This document shows positions 14,787 to 19,358 of a DNA stretch of 19,358 nt, piece after piece; position 1 is the first letter of the stretch, and each line of letters begins with the position of its first letter. This DNA comes from JAZFYD01 sp036443405 (GTDB taxonomy: Bacteria; Planctomycetota; PLA2): contig JAZFYD010000245.1 in the NCBI GenBank assembly GCA_036443405.1, forward strand, positions 1 through 19,358, written 5' to 3'. A model generated the notes under the pieces. It did no database searches and had not been told where the DNA came from. It saw only the letters and a program-made list of their open reading frames with translations. The translations under genes and the position numbers were made by a program.

Positions 14787-15506
14787 CTAGCGCGCCGACG
14801 TCAGGACAATTTCAACGCGGCGATTGAGCGCCTTGTTCGTCTTCGAGTCGTTCGGCGCGATCGGACGCTGGGCCCCGTAGCCCTTCACGTCGAGCTGATC
14901 CTCGGCGAGGCCGAGCTTCACGAGATACATGCGCACTTTTCGGGCGCGCTCGAGGGACAGGTGCTCGTTGGACTTGAATCCGGAGCGACGAATCGGATCG
15001 GAGTCGGTGTGGCCTTCGACCCGGATGGAATCGATCCCTTCCGTCTCCATCAAGACCATAGCGACCCGGCGAAGCGTCGTTTCGCCCTTCGCAGTGATGT
15101 CGGCCTTTCCGGCCGAGAAACGGACGGCATCGGACGCCAGCACGATGGCCGCGCTCCCGTCCGCACGATCCTCGACGCGAACGCCCTTGCGCTCGAGCTG
15201 CGGCCGGAGCGCCTCGGTGTCAATGCGCGGCGCCGGCGCCAGCGTGTGCTGCGTCGGGCGTTCGATCAGCGCTTCGCTGAGCATCTCGTTCTTCGCGCGT
15301 TCGCGCTCGAGATCCGCGTCGTCGCGGATCTTGTCCTGCTGACTGCGCGCGACGTCCATCGACAAACGTTTGTTGCGGCTCTCCAGGTCGGCGCGTTGCG
15401 CCTCCAACTCGCGCACTCGATCCTCGCTCGTAGACCGGCAGCCGCCGACCGTCGCCAAGATCAATAGCGCTGCCCCAAGGGCTCGTCCCGCTCGCTTCGT
15501 AGCCAT
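14787..15506 (-). CDS. OmpA/Pal-like peptidoglycan-binding lipoprotein
   Basis: This 239-residue protein begins with a lipoprotein signal (MATKRAGRALGAALLILATVGGC, probable lipobox VGGC, lipidated Cys23). A charged coiled-coil stretch follows (about 27-80, rich in Glu/Arg/Asp/Lys), then a linker and a C-terminal OmpA domain (about 125-235). The domain shows VRFSAGKADITAKG, VEGHTDSDPI (163-171), LSLERARKVRMYL (183-195), GYGAQRPIAPN (209-219) and NRRVEI (228-233), which include the Asp and Arg that contact diaminopimelate in this family. It probably tethers the outer membrane to peptidoglycan. The ATG at 15506 was chosen because GAGGAGG lies at 15513-15519 and the signal peptide starts exactly there; the in-frame 20 codons upstream are not needed. 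A promoter at 15623-15651 is likely. Confidence 0.9.
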   Translation of the reverse strand: MATKRAGRALGAALLILATVGGCRSTSEDRVRELEAQRADLESRNKRLSMDVARSQQDKIRDDADLERERAKNEMLSEALIERPTQHTLAPAPRIDTEALRPQLERKGVRVEDRADGSAAIVLASDAVRFSAGKADITAKGETTLRRVAMVLMETEGIDSIRVEGHTDSDPIRRSGFKSNEHLSLERARKVRMYLVKLGLAEDQLDVKGYGAQRPIAPNDSKTNKALNRRVEIVLTSAR

Positions 15507-15622
15507 GCACACCCTCCTCGGCGTATGGGCTTTCCCGGTCTCTACCGTTTGCCGTTTCGAACCCACCGCGTATGCGGGGCCCGCCGCTCGAGAAACGGAA
15601 GGGAAAGCTGGACCAACACCCC

Positions 15623-15651
15623 ATTCTGTCCGCTATTTCGCGGCGGGTCAA
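15623..15651 (-). promoter_or_regulatory. Sigma-70-like promoter for the OmpA-like lipoprotein gene
   Basis: On the minus strand a -35 TTGACC (15646-15651, 5 of 6 to TTGACA) is separated by exactly 17 bases from CAGAAT (15623-15628, 4 of 6 to TATAAT). The predicted start near 15616 would leave a leader of about 110 bases before the ATG at 15506, which has the strong Shine-Dalgarno GAGGAGG. It lies in the gap after the prepilin peptidase gene. Confidence 0.45.
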
Positions 15652-15665
15652 CTACATCCTGGGTG

Positions 15666-15698
15666 AAAAAAGCGGTATGGGCACTAGATGATGTGCCC
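15666..15698 (-). terminator. Weak terminator after the prepilin peptidase gene
   Basis: On the minus strand, GGGCAC (15693-15698) pairs with GTGCCC (15679-15684) around an 8-base loop. After seven further bases comes TTTTTT (15666-15671). It lies just downstream of the stop codon at 15726 and upstream of the promoter-like site at 15623-15651. The short stem and the gap before the T-run make this tentative. Confidence 0.4.
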
Positions 15699-15725
15699 TA
15701 TTCGAGGGGCGTCGACCGTGGCCGA

Positions 15726-16544
15726 TCAGAGCACCAAGGCCAAAATCTCGCTTCCGAAAAACAGAGCCACCAATCCGGCGACCGACCAAAGCGGCCCGCC
15801 AGGCAGCGCGCGTTCGCCGCGGATCGCGCGCCCGGCGAGATAGAGCGGTAGCGCCAGCGCCAGGACGACCGCGACCAAGGAGGGACCCAGAAGCAGGCCC
15901 CACGCCGCCAAGAACCCGGCGTCCTCGCCGCGAATTCCGACTGGCAGCCCGCGCGTGGCGACAAGGAGCCCCCCCGCCGCACCAGCCCCCGCGAGCCCAA
16001 CGAGCAACGAGGCGGCGGCCGGTTTCATCCCCTCGGAGATCAAGTCGACCCCAAAAAGCGTCGTGCCGTGCAGGCCGGGCACAAAGAGCGCCGCCACCGC
16101 AGCAAGAACGAGCGGCGTGGTGATGGCCAGCCCCCTGGGAAGGCGCCGGTGCTCGACATCGATGAAGCTGACCGCGACCGAGATCGCGCCAAAAGCCGCG
16201 CCGACCGTAGCGCCGACCGGGAGCGGTTCCCAGGCGAGGTCGTATGCGCGCAGGAACGCCACGGCAAAAAGGCCCGAGGTCAGCGCTTCAACGATCGGGT
16301 AGCGCATCGAGATCGGGTTCTTACAGTGCCGGCAGCGGCCAAGAAGCGCGAGGTAGGACACGAGCGGGATGTTGTCGAACCAGCGGATCGGCCCGCCACA
16401 CTTCGGGCAGCGCGAGCGATCCGCCGCGCCGAGGCCCAGACCCCGCGGCAACCTGTAGATCACGACGTTCAGGAACGAGCCGACGATTGCGCCCAGCACG
16501 GCCGCGCTGCACGCCAAAGCCACAATCAGGGAGGAGGTCGGCAT
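15726..16544 (-). CDS. pilD: Prepilin peptidase/N-methyltransferase PilD, with divergent catalytic motif
   Basis: This 272-residue, mostly hydrophobic protein has the normal A24-family order. An N-terminal helix with GSFLNVVIYRLPRG (22-35) leads to a zinc-binding tetracysteine (C46, C49, C71, C74) around the segment FDNIPLVSYLALLGR. Then come several membrane helices with the first catalytic Asp in SFIDVEHRRLP (D129) and the second in GIRGEDAGFLAAWG (D208). It cleaves the prepilin leader after Gly and methylates the new Phe, serving the pilins at 7730 and 8540. The usual GxGD context of the second Asp is altered: R and E replace both flanking glycines. The ATG at 16544 was chosen as the codon before the first membrane helix, 7 bases after the upstream stop; the Shine-Dalgarno is weak. 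It is co-directional and likely co-transcribed with the acetyltransferase gene. Confidence 0.9.
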   Translation of the reverse strand: MPTSSLIVALACSAAVLGAIVGSFLNVVIYRLPRGLGLGAADRSRCPKCGGPIRWFDNIPLVSYLALLGRCRHCKNPISMRYPIVEALTSGLFAVAFLRAYDLAWEPLPVGATVGAAFGAISVAVSFIDVEHRRLPRGLAITTPLVLAAVAALFVPGLHGTTLFGVDLISEGMKPAAASLLVGLAGAGAAGGLLVATRGLPVGIRGEDAGFLAAWGLLLGPSLVAVVLALALPLYLAGRAIRGERALPGGPLWSVAGLVALFFGSEILALVL

Positions 16545-16551
16545 GGGACGC

Positions 16552-17115
16552 TCACAGGTCCGCGAGGCACCCGTCCGTCTCGCGGTACCGGCTTCCGCAG
16601 TCGCCACACACGAGCTCGGCGTCCAAAACTGCGCCGCAACGGCAGGCCCAGCCCTGTTCGCGCGCCGGCACCCCAACCACCACGCGATGCGGCGCGACGT
16701 CGGCGGTCACGACCGCGCCCGCACCCACCACCGCGTATTCGCCGATGGTGTTGCCGCAAACGATCGTCGCGTTGGCGCCGATGGTGGCCCCGTCGCGAAC
16801 TCGGGTCGGCGCGAAGCCGTCTTTGCGCTCGACCTCGGCGCGCGGCGTCAGCACGTTGGTGAACACGGCTGACGGCCCGAGGAAACACCCGCGCCCGATC
16901 TCGACGCCCTCGTAGAGGGAGACGTTGTTTTGCACCTTCGATCCGGCGCCGAGCGACACCCCGCGGCCGACAAAGACGTTTTGCCCCAAGATGCAGTTCT
17001 CACCGATCGACGCGTCGGCCATCACATGGCAGAAGTGCCAGATACGCGCGCCGTCTCCGATGCGCGCCCGCTCGTCGATGACGGCGGTGGGATGAATCTG
17101 CGGCGCGGTTGCCAT
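16552..17115 (-). CDS. wbpD: WbpD/WlbB-type UDP-sugar N-acetyltransferase (left-handed beta helix)
   Basis: This 187-residue protein is built of hexapeptide repeats (LbH fold): HPTAVIDERARIGDGARIW at the N-terminus, IGENCILGQNVFVGRGVSLG (38-57), VQNNVSLYEGVEIGRGCFLG (61-80), PSAVFTNVLTPRAEVERK (81-98), GATIGANATIVCGNTIGEYA (109-128) and VGAGAVVTADV (130-140). This order matches the WbpD/WlbB family, which acetylates the 3-amino group of UDP-2-acetamido-3-amino-2,3-dideoxy-glucuronic acid for surface polysaccharides. The C-terminus has four Cys (158, 160, 170, 173) in a CxC plus CxxC pattern that looks like a small zinc ribbon. The ATG at 17115 is chosen because the family normally starts just before the HPTA repeat; a GTG further upstream cannot be excluded. 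No partner dehydrogenase or aminotransferase genes are in the window. Exact substrate is inferred. Confidence 0.82.
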   Translation of the reverse strand: MATAPQIHPTAVIDERARIGDGARIWHFCHVMADASIGENCILGQNVFVGRGVSLGAGSKVQNNVSLYEGVEIGRGCFLGPSAVFTNVLTPRAEVERKDGFAPTRVRDGATIGANATIVCGNTIGEYAVVGAGAVVTADVAPHRVVVGVPAREQGWACRCGAVLDAELVCGDCGSRYRETDGCLADL

Positions 17116-17250
17116 GGCGGTGCGAATTCTAGCCGACACCGCCCCTGCGCCCCGAGCAGGGGGCGTAGGCAGATCTGACACCGCCTACGAGGTATCTCGT
17201 GTGAGATCTTCCTTCAAGCTGGCCCGGGGCGCGGGCCGGGCGCGTCCGGG

Positions 17251-17598
17251 TTACGCCAACTGCGCGCTGATGAAGCGGGAGATGCTTCCGCGCGCGGAGT
17301 CCGAGAGATCCTCGAAGAAGATCGCGGTGTCGAACGGGATTTCCGCGTCTTCCGTGGGCTCGCAGCGGACGATCACTCCGGTGATCGCGACGGATGCCGG
17401 GGTCAGCCCCTTCGTTTCCGGCAGCTCGATTCCGATCTGCACGCGGCTCAAGAGCTGCATCGGCCTGGGCATGCGCAGTCGAATGCCGGTCTCGCTCAGG
17501 TTGATGATCACCGTGTCCACGGTGTCGTCCTGGAGCGTCAGTCGGAGCGGAAGACAGACGGGAATACGGGGATGGCGGCGGCGTTCGGCTTGCGTCAT
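17251..17598 (-). CDS. PilZ-domain protein, probable c-di-GMP receptor
   Basis: This 115-residue single-domain protein has both PilZ signature motifs: R-x3-R at R7 and R11 (ERRRHPR) and (D/N)-x-S-x-x-G at N33-S35-G38 (NLSETG). A beta-barrel-like remainder follows, with alternating hydrophobic strands and a final helix ISRFISAQLA. PilZ proteins bind c-di-GMP and often control motility, pili or polysaccharide synthesis. The open frame runs up to a TTG at 17640, but the ATG at 17598 is preferred: the TTGACT of that region is the -35 of a well-formed promoter whose -10 lies at 17612-17617, so the longer version would not be transcribed from its start. It is divergent from ssb and upstream of the acetyltransferase/PilD pair, with a 135-base gap. 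Confidence 0.86.
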   Translation of the reverse strand: MTQAERRRHPRIPVCLPLRLTLQDDTVDTVIINLSETGIRLRMPRPMQLLSRVQIGIELPETKGLTPASVAITGVIVRCEPTEDAEIPFDTAIFFEDLSDSARGSISRFISAQLA

Positions 17599-17611
17599 GA
17601 AACCGAGCGGG

Positions 17612-17640
17612 ATTCTATGGGTGCGTTCGGATACAGTCAA
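17612..17640 (-). promoter_or_regulatory. Sigma-70-like promoter for the PilZ gene
   Basis: On the minus strand, -35 TTGACT (17635-17640, 5 of 6) and -10 TAGAAT (17612-17617, 5 of 6) are separated by exactly 17 bases. The predicted start is near 17605, about 7 bases before the ATG at 17598, so the message would be leaderless or nearly so. This fits the absence of a Shine-Dalgarno before that ATG. Confidence 0.55.
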
Positions 17641-17677
17641 TTTCAGCGAGATTTAGAGAAGAAGAACTGGATAAACC

Positions 17678-18244
17678 ATGGCCAATTTCAACAAAGTTCT
17701 CCTGATGGGGAACCTGACCCGAGACCCCGAAATGCGTTACACGCAGTCGGGCACCGCTGTCGTCAAATTCGGGATGGCGATGAACCGCAAGTACCGCGGA
17801 CGTGACGAACAGTCCCACGAAGAAACGACGTTTGTCGATGTCGAAGCCTGGGGCCGCCAAGCCGAGACGATCAACCAATACATGTCGAAGGGTCGCCCGA
17901 TCTTTATCGAGGGGCGCCTCCGGTTTGACAGTTGGGAAGGCAAAGACGGCCAGAAGCGGAGCAAACTGCTCGTCGTGCTGGAGAACTTCCAGTTCATGGG
18001 TGGCGGCGATCGCGGTGGTCGGCAGGACGGCCAGGGTCGTCAGGAATCCGGTCAGGGTCGTCAGGAATCCGGTCAGGGTCACCAGGAATCCGGTCAGGGC
18101 CGCCAGGAATCCGGTCAGGGTTATCAGGGTGGCCAACAGGAAAACGCCAACCGCGTCTCGGATCGCATGCCGAACCGCGCGCCGCAGAGCTCCAGCGGCG
18201 GGAGCGGCGGCGACGAGTACGACTTCGACGATATACCGTTCTGA
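17678..18244 (+). CDS. ssb: Single-stranded DNA-binding protein
   Basis: This 188-residue SSB begins MANFNKVLLMGNLTRDPEMR. Its OB fold covers about residues 1-108, with conserved elements such as FVDVEAWGRQAE (52-63), MSKGRPIFIEGRL (69-81) and LENFQFMG (101-108). A flexible Gly/Gln-rich linker contains four QG(R/H)QESG heptads plus a degenerate fifth (119-150). The protein ends in the acidic tip DFDDIPF, which recruits replication and repair partners. It coats single-stranded DNA in replication, repair and recombination. It is the only plus-strand gene here, divergent from the PilZ gene. The ATG at 17678 is preceded by a purine-rich AGAGAAGAAG tract. Its stop codon lies within the arm of the following palindrome, a likely terminator. 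Confidence 0.97.
   Translation: MANFNKVLLMGNLTRDPEMRYTQSGTAVVKFGMAMNRKYRGRDEQSHEETTFVDVEAWGRQAETINQYMSKGRPIFIEGRLRFDSWEGKDGQKRSKLLVVLENFQFMGGGDRGGRQDGQGRQESGQGRQESGQGHQESGQGRQESGQGYQGGQQENANRVSDRMPNRAPQSSSGGSGGDEYDFDDIPF
18032..18130 (+). repeat. 21-base in-frame tandem repeat within ssb
   Basis: Four consecutive 21-base units (18032-18052, 18053-18073, 18074-18094, 18095-18115) of the form CAGGGTCGTCAGGAATCCGG plus T are followed by a degenerate partial unit at 18116-18130. The first two are identical; the others differ at positions 7-10 of the unit. Each encodes QG(R/H)QESG in the SSB linker, so unit gain or loss keeps the frame. Confidence 0.93.
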
Positions 18245-18280
18245 TTCAACGGCGTCAGCCGTTGAATCAGAAGTGTTTTT
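18241..18280 (+). terminator. Terminator of ssb built from the palindromic repeat family
   Basis: A perfect 13-bp stem, CTGATTCAACGGC (18241-18253) with GCCGTTGAATCAG (18258-18270), has loop GTCA. It starts inside the last sense codon of ssb and covers its stop. The sequence after it, AAGTGTTTTT, ends in five T. The core CAACGGC-GTCA-GCCGTTG is that of the dispersed family, but the outer arms are different and still fully paired. Confidence 0.7.
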
Positions 18281-18283
18281 GGC

Positions 18284-18303
18284 CCAACCGCTAATGCGGT
18301 TGG
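18284..18303. repeat. Palindromic repeat variant CCAACCGC-TAAT-GCGGTTGG
   Basis: A perfect 8-bp stem (18284-18291 with 18296-18303) has loop TAAT. Compared with the family core CCAACGGC/GCCGTTGG, one base of each arm has changed together (G to C on the left, C to G on the right), so pairing is kept. It lies midway between the convergent ssb and pgi genes. Confidence 0.65.
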
Positions 18304-18327
18304 AGCGATGGCCATCGGAGGCCGCGG

Positions 18328-18359
18328 GCTGACGCCGGCCCAACGGCTGACGGCGTTGG
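18328..18359. repeat. Inverted composite palindromic repeat next to the pgi stop
   Basis: Positions 18340-18359 read CCAACGGCTGACGGCGTTGG, the reverse complement of the family palindrome with one mismatch in the stem. The partial unit GCTGACGCC lies just before it (18329-18337), so the half-plus-full composite design of copies 1 and 2 appears here in the opposite orientation. It is four bases from the pgi stop codon (18364-18366) and could be part of that gene's terminator. Confidence 0.6.
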
Positions 18360-18363
18360 AGGT

Positions 18364-19358
18364 TTAGGGGACTCGGATTCCTTCGCCTTCTCCTAACAGA
18401 GCGGCGATGTCTTGATCGAGGTCGCCGCCCGGGTCGGTCAGGAGTTCCTTGGTCGCGATCTTCGCGGCCTCGACTCCGGGTTGGCCGTAGGGATCCACGC
18501 CGAGCAACTCACCCGCGATGACGGTCGCGGCCATGAACGTCATCAGGAGGGCACCCGCTGACTCCAGAGTGGCGTCATCGAGCCGGAGGGTCATGGCCGG
18601 GCAGCCCGCTCGCACCATGCCGGCGGTCGTCGCGCGTCGCATCGCGTCCAATATCGCGTCCATGCTGTGGCCCGCGCCCGCGCCCAGGCCATCCATCGGC
18701 ACACGCAGCCCCGTTGACTTTGCGTGGGCCAAGACGAGGACGACCTTGTCGGGGGGACCCTCCACCATCAGCTGCTGCATGCTGTGTTGGTCCGTCGAGC
18801 CCACACAGTGAATCGGAGATTGCCCCACCGGCGTCCCCGAGGCATCCCGTTTTCCGAGACTCTCCGCCCAAAGCTGACGGAACCACTCGCCGACCGTCTC
18901 GAGGCGCTCGGCGTACGACCACAGCGTCACGACGTTTCGTCCGTTTTTCTCCGCCGCGACCAGGAACGCGGCGAGGCGTGCCGCGGCTTGCGCGCCGTGA
19001 TCGCGCGCCGTCAAGGCGCCCGACAGCAACGCCTTCACGTCGTGGCCCGCCAGTGCGAGCGGCACCGTCGCAGCGCTCGTGAAAACCGAGAACCGGCCGC
19101 CCACCTGTTCGGGCACATCGAACACGGGCAGTTCTTCCGTATCCGCGAGTTCGCGCAGCGCTCCGGACGCGCCGGTCACCAGCGTGATGCGCGGCGTGAA
19201 CCCCGCGAGCCGCGCGCGTTCGCGCACCACCGAAAGCTGGGCGAGCGTCTCCGTCGTGCCGCCGGACTTGGAGATCGCCACCCAGTGCGTCGTGGCAGGG
19301 TTGCCCCCGGCCCACGCCGCTTCGAACGCGTCGGGATCGATGTTATCGACCACTTCGA
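18364..19358 (-). CDS. pgi: Glucose-6-phosphate isomerase, 3' part (5' end beyond the window)
   Basis: About 331 C-terminal residues of phosphoglucose isomerase are present; the frame stays open to the window edge, so the true start lies outside. Visible family landmarks in order are the sugar-phosphate SIS segment AISKSGGTTET, the PGI signature VGGRFSVFTSA, GSTDQHSMQQLMVEGP, and the second signature region DPYGQPGVEAAK close to the C-terminus. It interconverts glucose-6-phosphate and fructose-6-phosphate in the cytosol, feeding glycolysis and nucleotide-sugar synthesis. The GTG at 19351-19353 is an internal valine codon, not a start. Length and motif order suggest the compact bacterial type of about 450 residues. 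It converges on ssb across a 119-base gap packed with palindromes. Confidence 0.95.
   Translation of the reverse strand, partial: EVVDNIDPDAFEAAWAGGNPATTHWVAISKSGGTTETLAQLSVVRERARLAGFTPRITLVTGASGALRELADTEELPVFDVPEQVGGRFSVFTSAATVPLALAGHDVKALLSGALTARDHGAQAAARLAAFLVAAEKNGRNVVTLWSYAERLETVGEWFRQLWAESLGKRDASGTPVGQSPIHCVGSTDQHSMQQLMVEGPPDKVVLVLAHAKSTGLRVPMDGLGAGAGHSMDAILDAMRRATTAGMVRAGCPAMTLRLDDATLESAGALLMTFMAATVIAGELLGVDPYGQPGVEAAKIATKELLTDPGGDLDQDIAALLGEGEGIRVP

Noticed and set aside
14598..15467. Plus-strand open frame opposite the OmpA-like gene
   Set aside because: It runs through the palindromic repeat and then antisense to a well-supported OmpA domain; no domain or Shine-Dalgarno supports it.
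17164..17189. Hairpin CGTAGGC / GCCTACG downstream of the PilZ gene as a terminator
   Set aside because: The 7-bp stem has a 12-base loop and no T-run on either strand, so it was not annotated as a terminator.
18032..18130. Possible CRISPR-like array in ssb
   Set aside because: The units are contiguous, without unique spacers, and are in frame with the SSB linker; this is a protein-coding tandem repeat.
18516..18811. Small plus-strand open frame opposite pgi
   Set aside because: It is antisense to intact, conserved PGI sequence and shows no independent support.

Overview
The window comes from a high-GC, Gram-negative-type bacterium. It carries a lipobox-bearing OmpA/Pal-like lipoprotein, a type IV pilus assembly set and polysaccharide or glycoprotein genes. 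The pilins have the motif pattern (SARLNSNETAAIAT, a D-x-D/N-x-D/N-G-x-G-E-Y-G loop, a WCAYAWP block) that I associate with Planctomycetota and nearby environmental phyla. This assignment is an impression from the sequence, not a database result.

Layout. Every gene except ssb is on the minus strand. From right to left: the 3' part of a glucose-6-phosphate isomerase gene (18364-19358, cut by the window edge); a palindrome-filled gap; ssb on the plus strand (17678-18244); a divergent PilZ-domain gene (17251-17598); a WbpD-type sugar N-acetyltransferase (16552-17115) just upstream of a prepilin peptidase (15726-16544); an OmpA-like lipoprotein (14787-15506); a pilus block pilT-pilB-pilC-TPR protein (14537 down to 9402); two tandem prepilin genes (8540-9211 and 7730-8410); and a six-gene glycosyltransferase operon (7524 down to 447) in which every junction is a 4-base stop/start overlap. 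The operon ends at a strong minus-strand terminator near 62-123. The longest stretch without a gene is 1-446; it holds palindromic repeats and that terminator, and I see nothing convincing in 124-446.

How the genes fit together. PilD cleaves the prepilins, PilB drives extension, PilC is the inner-membrane platform and PilT drives retraction. The PilM/N/O/P/Q alignment and secretin genes are not in this window. A PilZ protein and the N-terminal domain of PilB offer possible c-di-GMP inputs. The glycosyltransferase operon pairs a dolichol-phosphate-mannose-synthase-like GT2 with a TMTC-like GT-C/TPR membrane protein, plus four GT4 enzymes. That is the architecture expected of a lipid-linked sugar donor and a membrane O-glycosyltransferase. 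Sitting directly downstream of two pilin genes, it could be a pilin or surface-protein O-glycosylation system; this is inference from context.

The most notable non-coding signal is a dispersed family of intergenic palindromes with core CAACGGC-N4-GCCGTTG, found at 1-89, 14716-14767 and 18241-18359. Arm changes are compensated on the opposite arm, so a hairpin appears to be conserved. Other points worth checking are a degenerate catalytic GxGD motif in the prepilin peptidase, a sigma-70-like promoter that would leave the PilZ mRNA almost leaderless, a terminator between the two pilin genes, and a 21-base in-frame minisatellite in ssb.
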